From: Anaerolineae bacterium
Lineage (GTDB): Bacteria > Chloroflexota > Anaerolineae > Aggregatilineales > Phototrophicaceae
Length of the DNA: 43,838 nt
Reading direction: 5' to 3'
Assembly (NCBI GenBank): GCA_013821665.1
Contig: JACDGI010000002.1
Span: 1-43,838, forward strand
The translations under genes were made by a program, and so were the position numbers. The notes under the pieces are model-generated. The model made no database searches. It was not told where the DNA came from and was given only the letters and a program-made list of their open reading frames with translations. Position 1 is the first letter of the stretch. Each line of letters opens with the position of its first letter. This document shows, in pieces, positions 17,794 through 27,117 of the stretch.

Positions 17794-20700
17794 CTAACGA
17801 TACAATAGGTCTTCCTCATCGTCATACGGCTTCCGTTTTTTAATTTCTTCTTCTATGCCATCGGCAATATCGGCTGCCCAATTCCGAATCACCTCATTTT
17901 CATCCGTAAGCCATGTGCGGACGACCTCTAGCATTTTTCGCAATCGCCCCGTGTACGAACCCGACCATGACATGGCTCTTGCTCGTGGATGTAGATGGTC
18001 GCGTACAACTTCATCGTCACCGTAGCGAATTAGCAGTTCTCTAGCGATTGTAGGCAAGGGCGTTCGCTCCGTTTGGATGTATCGCGCTACTATTTGGGCT
18101 GCCAATGGTTTATTTGCTTCTACCCACTCAAGCAAAATAGGGAGTTGAATGCTCTCTAGTAACGTCCCCACATCCAAAGTATCGTCGCCCGATACATCAA
18201 GATGTATGGAAAACCAATCGTTGTCTTTTGCTTCGGCTTGGAGCAAGGCTTCGCTGATAATTGACCATGCTAGGTCGGGAGCGATTTGTAGAGCCTCTCT
18301 GAGTATAAACAATCGGTCATCTTCAGGGCTATCGGGGATGGCTTCCCAATAGCCCATTAAGCGAGTTGCCGCTTTAACAATCTCTCCCGTAAATGATTGC
18401 AAATAAAACAGGCAAATCTCTCGCCAGTGATACCATCCCATTTGTGAAGGTATACGATCTAAGAAGGATACAATGAGTTGGGCTGTTTTAGGATTATGCT
18501 GCGGATGAGATTGCAACCACTCGCTAATCAGATCAAGTGCAATATTCGTATATTGCGGCTCATCCTTATTGGTTAAGAGGTGTAGTAACTCAGTAAATAC
18601 GGTGTCCGATAAGGGTTTCAGCCACCCACGATTGCACAACCACGCCAAGTATTCTAGCGGCAGCCAACCTTTTTCAACCAGCCTAGTGACTCGTTGTCCC
18701 TGTCGGTCAATACCGCCCAGTCTTTGAATAGTAAGAAATGCCGATAATGCTAATTCAGGCTGAGTTTCTACCCACTCGTCCAGAAGGGTATCCACTATCT
18801 CTTGGTTGCCTGCTGACCATTTGCCGTAAAGGTAGTAGGAGATACATTGGGCTGCATGGGGGAGAAAAGCAATCAATTCGTTGAGCCAGTGGGTCTGCGA
18901 GTCTACGTGTCCAAGTTCAAGCGCAAATTTCCCGGCATATTGAGCCTCTGAAGAGGTGAGCCATTCTAATTCTGGGCGTAGTAACTCTGGTTGGTTGTAT
19001 CCCTCTTGCGCCAAATCGGTAGTGAGTGCGTTGAGATCAACGGGGGTTTCCTTATCTCTGTAAACCTGCCGTTGGTCATAGCTATTAAGTTGCCCAACCC
19101 ATCGGTGTAAGCGATTATGATAGGAAGTTCCCAACAATACTTCACGCCACTGTTGGATGGTAGCAATTTCCTCCTGCGTCAGTACATTCGCTTCGTACTC
19201 CGTAGCATGACTCAGAACATCAATGAACTGCTTCTTTTGTAAAGTCAAACGCGGATGGTCTAGTAACCCTTCCATCCGTTTCAGAATGTCACTTTTCAAA
19301 GGTGTCCGCAGTAAATGACGACTTACGCCTATGAATGTACTGATAGCCTCTTGTTCCACACGTTCATCGGAGTCTCTTAAAACCTGATCCAGCAAGGTTA
19401 ATGCAGACCGATAGCTTTGCCAAATATCGTCCCACAATTCCGGTTGCCAGCGCTCGGATAAATGTCCACCGGGGCCGTCGCCAAAGGCGCTGGATTCAAA
19501 GGGGGATAGTGCCGCATGAATGGCTTTTACACCGAGAAGTCGGGTCTCTAAGCTATTAACAGGCAAAAGAGCTTCTTGGATAAGTGAATGTCGTTCCGAT
19601 GCAGGAAATGGACTAAGGCCGAGCCGGGTGTAGAAAACTTCGCGCCAAATTCCGGTTGCATTGTTGCCCCAAGTCTCATTTTCAGCATCAGCTAATTTGA
19701 GCAGTATACGGGCTGCCTGATAGAAGGTCTCAGTGCGCCTAAGTAAACCTTGAAGCGCATAAACGACATTACGCCGCCCCTTATTAAATTCCAGCAACCG
19801 CTCACGCGAAACTGTCCTGAAAATGCGCTCAAGTGCATTGATACAAGCGACAGGGGAGGCATTAGCCAAGATGTTGAACAGATTGGCATTATCGGCATTA
19901 TCCAGTGCCTCAACATTTGCTAACGCGCCGTTTCGCCCAAATAGCTGTTCAGTTATTGGAACAGCGAGTTCTTCCTCACCGATATCGCCTAAGCGCTTCA
20001 AAATGCGAAATCGGGCGCTTGGCGAAGGTAACTGTGGAAGCAGTGTTGAAATGATGTCGCTGCCCTGCGCCTCCCACACTTCCCCCGCAAACCAGATAGC
20101 AAGCAGTGCGGGAGTGACATACCGATAACGTCCCTGCTTGATGACCAGACCACGCCGCTGCATTTGAATGGCTGTACGCTTAAGTTTTCCAAAATCCAAA
20201 TCCAGAAATTCGGCTACGACCCGACCTTCATTTGCCACCTCATCATCCAAGCCAATAAAGCGCAGTAAGGAGAGCGCACGCATCGCATCCCGCTCATCCT
20301 GCGTTCTGCATAGGGAAGTCAAAATAAACTGAATATTATCAAGCCGCATGAGTGCCGAGATCGTATCCGCATTTTGATTCAGACTAATAGACTCGGCAAG
20401 AGCAACTGCCAGCTTGACTGAACCACCGACAGTACGGGCAATATAATCCTGCAATTCTGAGTGTAATGAAGAGGCTGCTAACTGAATAACACGGCGGATT
20501 GCTGTATTATCCAGATTGTCCAATGGGAAAATCACCGCATTTGCTTCGCTCACAATTGCGTCCCGAAGCTCCCCTGAACCAATTGCGATGAGGATGACGC
20601 GCCCGTCACAGCCTTGAGATGTCCTCAAAAGTGTTCTGAAGTCGTCTTCGCTGCACTCATCCACAATGAGAACCAGCCGATGAATGGAAGTTCGTGACTC

Positions 20701-21483
20701 AATAAAACTGAAGAAATTGTTAGGAACAGCAGCAGGGGTTGAAGCGTAAAACGTTAGGTCGGCAGCGTTGGCTTCACGAATGGCTTCAAGTATGAGACGT
20801 GTTTTTCCCGAACCATCTGCACCAATTAGGCGAATAGAGGTGGTTTCTGGTCGTGAACCCAATATGTCTACAATGCCGTTGATGACATTTTTGCGGCTGC
20901 CATTAGCTTGAAACGCAATGTTCGTACCAGACTGCCGGAGGCTATCCCATTTGTCAAAAGTGGAAAACTCATCCGGTACTTCAAGACCGAGTAGAGGTCT
21001 GGCAACAACGGGGTAATCAGATACCCACTCAGCAATTTCTGCTGCCGTAAATAGTCTTCGTTTTGGTGGTTTATCAGCTTGAGTAAAGGCTTGGTCAAGA
21101 GCAGCTTCTCTGGAACGGCGCTTAGGTACAGTATAAGAATGTCCTACCACGAAACAATAACTGCCATCATTGAGGATGGCGGCTTGTATACCCGGTTTCT
21201 GCGATTCGCTCCTAATTGCTGCTGGCGTGGTTTCTCCCGCCTTGTATTGCCAGACACTTAGCCCTGTAGGGATGCGACAATCAACAGGCACATTGACTGT
21301 ATGGTTAATCTGAGCATCTATCCCATCGTCTCCAACATTATCTTCACTCGTAATCTCTACCGAAGCCGTTGGAATGCCATATCGTCGGGCTTCTGCAAGC
21401 AAGAGCTTATTGAGGATTGGGCGAAGCTCGTGATTCGTAAGTCGGGTAATGTCACGTTCGGTAACTTGAAACAAGTTGGGCAT
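17794..21483 (-). CDS. Large STAND-type NTPase with N-terminal PD-(D/E)XK nuclease-like domain and C-terminal alpha-solenoid (Avs-like candidate antiphage effector)
   Basis: N-term 'VEITSEDNVGDDGIDAQINHT...GLSVWQYKAG' (D...QxK nuclease pattern), P-loop 'LIGADGSGKTRLI', Walker B 'HRLVLIVDECSEDDF', long helical-repeat C-terminus. Confidence 0.72.
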   Translation of the reverse strand: MPNLFQVTERDITRLTNHELRPILNKLLLAEARRYGIPTASVEITSEDNVGDDGIDAQINHTVNVPVDCRIPTGLSVWQYKAGETTPAAIRSESQKPGIQAAILNDGSYCFVVGHSYTVPKRRSREAALDQAFTQADKPPKRRLFTAAEIAEWVSDYPVVARPLLGLEVPDEFSTFDKWDSLRQSGTNIAFQANGSRKNVINGIVDILGSRPETTSIRLIGADGSGKTRLILEAIREANAADLTFYASTPAAVPNNFFSFIESRTSIHRLVLIVDECSEDDFRTLLRTSQGCDGRVILIAIGSGELRDAIVSEANAVIFPLDNLDNTAIRRVIQLAASSLHSELQDYIARTVGGSVKLAVALAESISLNQNADTISALMRLDNIQFILTSLCRTQDERDAMRALSLLRFIGLDDEVANEGRVVAEFLDLDFGKLKRTAIQMQRRGLVIKQGRYRYVTPALLAIWFAGEVWEAQGSDIISTLLPQLPSPSARFRILKRLGDIGEEELAVPITEQLFGRNGALANVEALDNADNANLFNILANASPVACINALERIFRTVSRERLLEFNKGRRNVVYALQGLLRRTETFYQAARILLKLADAENETWGNNATGIWREVFYTRLGLSPFPASERHSLIQEALLPVNSLETRLLGVKAIHAALSPFESSAFGDGPGGHLSERWQPELWDDIWQSYRSALTLLDQVLRDSDERVEQEAISTFIGVSRHLLRTPLKSDILKRMEGLLDHPRLTLQKKQFIDVLSHATEYEANVLTQEEIATIQQWREVLLGTSYHNRLHRWVGQLNSYDQRQVYRDKETPVDLNALTTDLAQEGYNQPELLRPELEWLTSSEAQYAGKFALELGHVDSQTHWLNELIAFLPHAAQCISYYLYGKWSAGNQEIVDTLLDEWVETQPELALSAFLTIQRLGGIDRQGQRVTRLVEKGWLPLEYLAWLCNRGWLKPLSDTVFTELLHLLTNKDEPQYTNIALDLISEWLQSHPQHNPKTAQLIVSFLDRIPSQMGWYHWREICLFYLQSFTGEIVKAATRLMGYWEAIPDSPEDDRLFILREALQIAPDLAWSIISEALLQAEAKDNDWFSIHLDVSGDDTLDVGTLLESIQLPILLEWVEANKPLAAQIVARYIQTERTPLPTIARELLIRYGDDEVVRDHLHPRARAMSWSGSYTGRLRKMLEVVRTWLTDENEVIRNWAADIADGIEEEIKKRKPYDDEEDLLYR

Positions 21484-21543
21484 TTCGGAGTCATCCTATT
21501 GATGGGGCAGAACACCTAAGGTCTATAGATGGAGATCAGGTCG

Positions 21544-22194
21544 CTAATCTTGATAGCGCTCAAATCGTGTGGTCAACCGTTCAGCCAAATCAACACCCAA
21601 TGCAGGATAGAACCGCAGCAGCAGATCGGCGCTCATGGCTGAGATGGTTGGTTGCTCTACGCGCAGCTTCTTTATCGCATCAGGGTCTATTTTGAGCAAG
21701 GCTTCAGTCATTGCTTGGGCTTCGGCATAACATTTCATGTTGCTGTGCCAGTCAGGAGCAGCCATTTTCTCACGCATGTAGTAGGCTGAAAAATATGTTG
21801 CTAACCCCTCCTCCAACACCGTTGCCGCTTTGCCGCCTGTTGGTGACAGCAGATGAATACTTTCATGAGCAAGCTGATAGCAGGAACGCATTGGGTCAGC
21901 TAAACACTCAAGCGAAAGCTGAATAATGATATCTTTGCGTCCTGAATGTGAGCCGGGATACCAAACCTGCGGGATGCCATCAATGAACTCCACGCCTAAA
22001 ATGGTGTAGTACAAATCCCGTTGCCCAAAGCGCTCTTGAGCCATTTGCAATATCTGACCGAGCCGAGAGGCCAGCGTCCATGTGTAGCCACCGCCATCTG
22101 GAAGGTGGGATGTAACAAACTGGTTTAGGGCTATAGGAGACTGAGTGTCCATAGCCGGTTTAGCTCCCTTTGCTGACATGACCATTGGAGGCAA
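21544..22194 (-). CDS. Putative zinc metallopeptidase (HExxH, gluzincin-like)
   Basis: 'SCYQLAHESIHLLSPTGGKAATVLEEGLATYFS': HESIH plus downstream EEGLA third-ligand motif. Confidence 0.6.
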   Translation of the reverse strand: MPPMVMSAKGAKPAMDTQSPIALNQFVTSHLPDGGGYTWTLASRLGQILQMAQERFGQRDLYYTILGVEFIDGIPQVWYPGSHSGRKDIIIQLSLECLADPMRSCYQLAHESIHLLSPTGGKAATVLEEGLATYFSAYYMREKMAAPDWHSNMKCYAEAQAMTEALLKIDPDAIKKLRVEQPTISAMSADLLLRFYPALGVDLAERLTTRFERYQD

Positions 22195-22570
22195 GCGCAG
22201 CCTGATCGGGAGAGGCCAGCTTGGTTGTAAGATCGGGCATGTTGGTCAGATTGGCTGGATTCGGCAAGGCGTTGGTCGTAGGCTGGCTTGCCTTATCTAC
22301 AAGCTGTTGGAGCAGGGTGTTAGCTGTGGTCAGCTTGTCCTCTAGGGCTTGAATGTGTGCGGCTTGCTCATCAAGTTTCTTTAACACGCTTCGGTTACTG
22401 TCTATACCGAACCCAATACTGATGATGTTGATAAACCCTTGCCCAAGCGCTACACCACCGAGTATTTGTGCGACTGTTACCGATATTTCATTAGGTGTAA
22501 TTTGGGGCATGATGCGGGGCAGATTCAACACAAACAGTCCATACCCCATAGTCACCACATTACGAAGCAC
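22160..22570 (-). CDS. Small membrane/coiled-coil protein of the same operon
   Basis: Hydrophobic N-terminus 'VTVAQILGGVALGQGFINIISIGFGI' then coiled coil 'LKKLDEQAAHIQALEDKLTTANTLLQQLV'; overlaps the peptidase gene by 35 nt; GTG start. Confidence 0.6.
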   Translation of the reverse strand: MLRNVVTMGYGLFVLNLPRIMPQITPNEISVTVAQILGGVALGQGFINIISIGFGIDSNRSVLKKLDEQAAHIQALEDKLTTANTLLQQLVDKASQPTTNALPNPANLTNMPDLTTKLASPDQAALASNGHVSKGS

Positions 22571-22722
22571 GTCTTTAGTGGACTCCCTTACGGCTCAAAC
22601 CCTCCTGAAGTGAAGCAAACATAGCGATAAATCACATTATGAGGGCATTGGGCAGGTCGGTATCCCCCAGAGAGTGGGGGAGTGAATGAGGTTTTCTGTA
22701 ATGAGTTAGAGAACTGGTTTCA

Positions 22723-23064
22723 CTAATCAGAATAGTGCGATTTGATCGCATCAGTGAATAACCGCAGCATCTCGATAGCAGTTTCTTTTGCTTGGTTGGT
22801 AGGCAAACGACTGAACTGTTCCAATAATGCAGCATCAAAATCGTGGTCGGAAATGTCGGACTCAAAGAAGTAGAGAACCGAGACCTCTAAAGCCTTTGCA
22901 AACACAGGCAAATCTATAGCGGATAATCGTCTTTTCCCGGCCTCATACTCGGAAATTGATCGCTGGTCGCGACGAGTGCGATCAGCCAGTGTTTCCTGTG
23001 TCATGCGGATGGACTCGCGACGATCTTTAATTCTCCGACCCAAATCTTTGGTATCCAAGTGCAA
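22723..23064 (-). CDS. XRE-family HTH transcriptional regulator
   Basis: 'LGRRIKDRRESIRMTQETLADRTRRDQRSISEYEAGKRRLSAIDLPVFAKALEVSVLYFFE' Cro/C1-type HTH. TTG start in the track. Confidence 0.88.
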   Translation of the reverse strand: MHLDTKDLGRRIKDRRESIRMTQETLADRTRRDQRSISEYEAGKRRLSAIDLPVFAKALEVSVLYFFESDISDHDFDAALLEQFSRLPTNQAKETAIEMLRLFTDAIKSHYSD

Positions 23065-23093
23065 ATATCCAGTAAATACTATGGGGATATTGC
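23061..23093. promoter_or_regulatory. Imperfect inverted repeat GCAAATATCC-N13-GGATATTGC, candidate XRE operator
   Basis: Overlaps the start of the XRE gene. Confidence 0.35.
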
Positions 23094-23407
23094 AATTGTA
23101 GAAACTCCGCGCTAGAATTTTTATCCGTATTAAACAGTTTCGGCATTGTATTACTTCGGTAAAAATGCCAATTTCACAGTATTGCTTGATTAAAGGTCAC
23201 TATCTCTAACAGACGGGCAGGAATAATCGCGTTTTTGGGACTATTGATGCGGTTATTCGCCCGATTGAGAGGCTTGTGGTATGACGGGCTTCATATGACC
23301 GTTTCAATCAGGAACAATTGCAGGTTATTTTATACTTTACAGGCTGTATGAGATTGGCTTTTTTGCCATATTCGCAGGTTATCACTAATCAATAGAAATG
23401 ACTTAAT

Positions 23408-24199
23408 ATGCCGGGTACACAAATAACGAAACAGGAAATTGATCGAGCAATCGAGATGTTCAATAGTGGAATTTCCATTAGCAAAATTGCTGCCTTACTT
23501 AAACGGTCAGAGGAGAGAGTTTCGTTTCATTTGAAGAAGGCGGGAGTTTGGGGTGGGTCTACGCCTACCTTTACCAAGGAACAAATCTCGAAAATGATCG
23601 AAATGAAAAACTCTGGTCTTTCATTGCAACATATCGGAGATGAGTTTGGGGTCTCGTATAATACGATTTATCACACCCTGAAGAAAAAGGGCTTTGATAT
23701 ATCAGTTCCAATGAAAAACATGAAACACCAGCAAGCAATGGTCAATACGTTCGATTTAGTTTCTGCTGATTGGTGGAACGAATTCAGAGGATTCTTCTAC
23801 GGGGAAGGGACTGTTGGTATTAGTTGGGGGAGTAGGGGTAGAGGTGCAATCTACCTACGGATAACCCTACGCGATGATGACTCGGAGGCTCTACAACATA
23901 TTCGATCAGTCTTGGGAGGAAAGGTAAGCTACTCAACCCCTAAAACAGACACCAGAAATTCAAACCCTAATTGCATGTGGTTCATTACGGGTTTATCAAC
24001 GTGTTTGGCAATTCTTGAAAAGCTATCCGACGGCGTTATTCCGGCTAAGAAGCGGAAGGACATTGAAATTGCTATTGAGTTTTGCAAATGGCGATTGGAT
24101 TGTTCTAGACATTTATCCGCAGAACAACGTACTAAACAATTTGACTTTCGGAACCGCTTAAAGGCGATTAAGGTGTATAGGGTGGTAGGGCAGTCATGA
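23408..24199 (+). CDS. Stand-alone HTH-HTH-LAGLIDADG homing-endonuclease-like protein
   Basis: Two N-terminal HTH motifs ('ISISKIAALLKRSEERVSFHLKKAGVW', 'LSLQHIGDEFGVSYNTIYHTLKKKGF') then 'WWNEFRGFFYGEGTVGIS', a LAGLIDADG-type helix. Confidence 0.72.
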   Translation: MPGTQITKQEIDRAIEMFNSGISISKIAALLKRSEERVSFHLKKAGVWGGSTPTFTKEQISKMIEMKNSGLSLQHIGDEFGVSYNTIYHTLKKKGFDISVPMKNMKHQQAMVNTFDLVSADWWNEFRGFFYGEGTVGISWGSRGRGAIYLRITLRDDDSEALQHIRSVLGGKVSYSTPKTDTRNSNPNCMWFITGLSTCLAILEKLSDGVIPAKKRKDIEIAIEFCKWRLDCSRHLSAEQRTKQFDFRNRLKAIKVYRVVGQS

Positions 24200-24237
24200 T
24201 TCATGTTGCTGGAACACCAGCACCCACTCGTCGGCTT

Positions 24238-24477
24238 CTAACGCCTTAAAACTTTCACCGTTTTCACGGTTATCTTGATTTCATAGGCCATACTGATAGC
24301 ACCTGTGAACTCGAACCGCGAGAAACCTGCCGGTTCGTCAGCCCACCAGTTGACCATGTAGAAGTGATGATTTTGTGGAGCGCATTGATAGGCAACACTG
24401 GCGTGCAAAATAAAAGGACGCTTATCCCATCTCGTGCGTTCTAATCTCTCAATCTTGCTCATGATCTTACTCACCAC
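24238..24477 (-). CDS. Small hypothetical protein
   Basis: ORF overlapping its upstream neighbour by 7 nt on the same strand. Confidence 0.4.
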   Translation of the reverse strand: MVSKIMSKIERLERTRWDKRPFILHASVAYQCAPQNHHFYMVNWWADEPAGFSRFEFTGAISMAYEIKITVKTVKVLRR

Positions 24478-24695
24478 AAATCGACAGGCTTTTCTTGTCT
24501 AGTGATTAGCTCCAATTCAATTTCGAGCATCAGCTTGGATACCACCATATAGGCTGATACCGCTTGCTGTCTGTCTTCCTGTTGCATGAGTTCATGCGCG
24601 GCTTGCTGGATAGCTTTGAATTGTTGCAATTTAATTTCAAGACTATCGGTCTCAGCAGTAGTAGGAAAACCCGATACAACTATCTCCATCAGCAA
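24471..24695 (-). CDS. Small helical hypothetical protein
   Basis: ORF followed by an overlapping same-strand ORF; amphipathic helical sequence. Confidence 0.45.
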   Translation of the reverse strand: MLMEIVVSGFPTTAETDSLEIKLQQFKAIQQAAHELMQQEDRQQAVSAYMVVSKLMLEIELELITRQEKPVDLW

Positions 24696-24958
24696 TCCTT
24701 CATAGCATTGATTGACTATTTATAGAGTAAGCTTTATTGCTGATTATGGCATACAAGACGAGATGAAATTCATGGATTTTTCAGATGTCGGAGTTTCCCA
24801 AAAGAGGATAACCGCAAGCCACTGTTAAGGGAAAAACGATGGTCGGTTACAAGGTTTAGACTGAGCGCCACGACCCTTAGTCACTCCAATTCACCAGTTT
24901 TGGTATAGAGAACTGAAGTCAACTACAATGCCGACTGAAAAATATATTTTGAGAGAAT

Positions 24959-25828
24959 TTGATGTCTGAAAAGATGCAAAAACAAGTTAAGCAGAGTCCG
25001 CGTCCGTCCTCGCCAGCGCATCAAGAACCTGTGAGGCGGGACCTACTGCAACTTCAACACCTCTTAGGCAATAATAGGATGCGCCAACTGCTTAAAACAG
25101 GTAGTGGGCCATTCACAAAGTTATCCACGGAGATGCTTCAACGAAGTATTGGTAACAGCGCCATCACCTCGATTGTGGGTCAGAACATGATTCAACGAGA
25201 TGAATATGACGATCCTGAGGATTTCATCCCGTGGTTTCAAAAGCAGGATGTCTACATAGAATGGCTGAGTAATGTAGGTGGAGATTGTGCGCCATCCGCG
25301 AAAGCGATAGGTACATTTCTTGTAGACAAATTCAAAGATACAAAGAATGTTACGGTTCGTTATCGGGGAATTTCATTTCTATCCCCCTTTGGGCATAGGG
25401 GTGCAAAAAATTTACCGCATTTTGTGGTTACAGTCTCATGGGCAGGAAAAACCATAGTGATTGATACAACCCAAGAGCAGTTTGCGGGTGGCAAAAATCA
25501 GATTGCAGATGATGCCAATTGGGAAGCCGGATTCGCAAGTCTGCCAACCATTTTTGCAGACCCTGAAGTTAATTTCGTAAGTGCAGTGACCCCAAAAGTG
25601 TACACTGATTTTGCTACCTTTGATGAGGCCAATCAATTCGTCAAAGATAATCAATATAAGACTTCGGAAGACAATCAACCTGTAGGCAAGAAGCTCATTG
25701 GGAATTGGGTGGATAAGCGCGTCCCATATGTTAAAGCTGCCCCAGTTTTAGAGGATGACGCAGACAGCGGCTCAACGAAGGAGAAGAAGAAAAGTTCTTG
25801 GAGCTTCTTTGGGAAGAAAAAGAAGTAA
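24959..25828 (+). CDS. eCIS-cargo-like protein with papain-like (Cys-His-Asp) C-terminal domain
   Basis: N-term 'LLQLQHLLGNNRMRQLL...LQRSIGNSAITSIVGQNMIQRDE' carries the 'LQRxIGNxA...IQR' signature of eCIS-associated proteins; C-term 'GGDCAPSAKAIGTFL ... PHFVVTVSWAGKTIVIDTTQEQF'. Confidence 0.55.
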   Translation: MMSEKMQKQVKQSPRPSSPAHQEPVRRDLLQLQHLLGNNRMRQLLKTGSGPFTKLSTEMLQRSIGNSAITSIVGQNMIQRDEYDDPEDFIPWFQKQDVYIEWLSNVGGDCAPSAKAIGTFLVDKFKDTKNVTVRYRGISFLSPFGHRGAKNLPHFVVTVSWAGKTIVIDTTQEQFAGGKNQIADDANWEAGFASLPTIFADPEVNFVSAVTPKVYTDFATFDEANQFVKDNQYKTSEDNQPVGKKLIGNWVDKRVPYVKAAPVLEDDADSGSTKEKKKSSWSFFGKKKK

Positions 25829-25859
25829 CCTTGTGGGTTTAAGGGTAACGCGTTTATAG

Positions 25860-26831
25860 CTACCCATATGGATTAGGCACAGTCTTCGCCAACTGTTCGG
25901 CTTCCATCGCATGAGCATAACCCATCGTGGTTTCACCCCGTTTGTGACGGGCGATCTTCTGGGTGGTGTGCAGCGGTACATTCTTTTCCAAGAGGTTGGT
26001 CACGAGTGTATGTCGCGCATCGTGGGGCATGGCCTCGTAGGGGCGCATCAGCTCATACACGGCTCCCGAAGCAATCGGCTTATCGGCAGCGAGATGACCG
26101 CCTTTACGGATGGCAGAGATGACATACACCCGATTCTCGCCCTGAACCGACAGCGCTTGGACATCACGCCACTGCTGGAGGATGGTCTTCAGATCGCCCA
26201 ACATCGGAATTTCGTCGGACTCGTCTTTAGCCCGTTTCTTGCCGCCCACGACCTTAATCACGCTGCGATCAAAATCCACCTGCGCCCATTTCAACTGGCG
26301 CAGTTCCTCGCGTCGGAGTCCGGCAAAGAAGAGCAGGGCATAGAACGCGCCATTTCGGGCTTTGAGCAGCGGATTAGAGGCGCTGGCGTTGAGCGCGGCA
26401 TATACCGTTTGCGTCGGCAGCCGTTTACCCCCGCGCTTGTGCGAATTCATCCCACCCCATGACGCATCAATCTTATAGTGCCGCATGGCCTGTAATTGGC
26501 GCAGATAGAGCGCTGCGGTGTCGTCTGAACTGGCAGCGATGGCTTCTACCGCTTTTCGCAGGTGCGACAGCATGTTTTGCAGTGTGGTGCGGCTGTAGGC
26601 ATCCTTGAGCGTCTGGAAGAAGGCATCGATGTAGACCACCTCGAAATTCAGCGGGTTCAAGTTGCGAGTGGCGCAGAACTCTGCCCAGCGCTTTTCGGTT
26701 TGTGTGTACTGGTTGACGGTGGAGGCTTTCCGTCCGGCGCGGCGCAGCACCTCATAGTTAGCAAGGGCGATGTCATCAGCGGTCATGCTGGCTAGATCAT
26801 TGGAAGTTTCGATGACGGTGAGATGGTCCAT
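25860..26831 (-). CDS. Tyrosine recombinase/integrase
   Basis: 'GLRREELRQLKWAQVDF', 'PHDARHTLVTNLLEKNVPLHTTQKIARHKRGETTMGYAH': R...HxxR...H...Y motif set with SAM-like N-terminal domain. Confidence 0.93.
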   Translation of the reverse strand: MDHLTVIETSNDLASMTADDIALANYEVLRRAGRKASTVNQYTQTEKRWAEFCATRNLNPLNFEVVYIDAFFQTLKDAYSRTTLQNMLSHLRKAVEAIAASSDDTAALYLRQLQAMRHYKIDASWGGMNSHKRGGKRLPTQTVYAALNASASNPLLKARNGAFYALLFFAGLRREELRQLKWAQVDFDRSVIKVVGGKKRAKDESDEIPMLGDLKTILQQWRDVQALSVQGENRVYVISAIRKGGHLAADKPIASGAVYELMRPYEAMPHDARHTLVTNLLEKNVPLHTTQKIARHKRGETTMGYAHAMEAEQLAKTVPNPYG

Positions 26832-27117
26832 GCGGACTCCTAGCGATGGTGTTTTTGGGGTAGTTCCATTATACCACGATCAGTGCCATAGCTGACGATA
26901 ATCCTTATTTTAGTCACCTATTTTACGGTCAAAAACGTCAATCTTGATCTTATGTTTTGAAGCAACTGGGGCAGGTTTCAAGAAACAGTTTTAAGACATT
27001 AAATACGAAGTTAATGTAGCGAAAAGGAAGCGGTCACAAAGTCTCCTGAAAACCAACCTTTTTCGGAGACGCTAATTTTTGAGTCGGAAATGCATCAGTC
27101 ATGCTAAAGCGGGCTTA

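Noticed and set aside
22632-22865. ORF 77 aa (-) overlapping the XRE regulator
   Set aside because: Out-of-frame overlap with a well-supported HTH gene.
25911-26462. ORF 183 aa (+) opposite the integrase
   Set aside because: Antisense shadow of a clear tyrosine recombinase.
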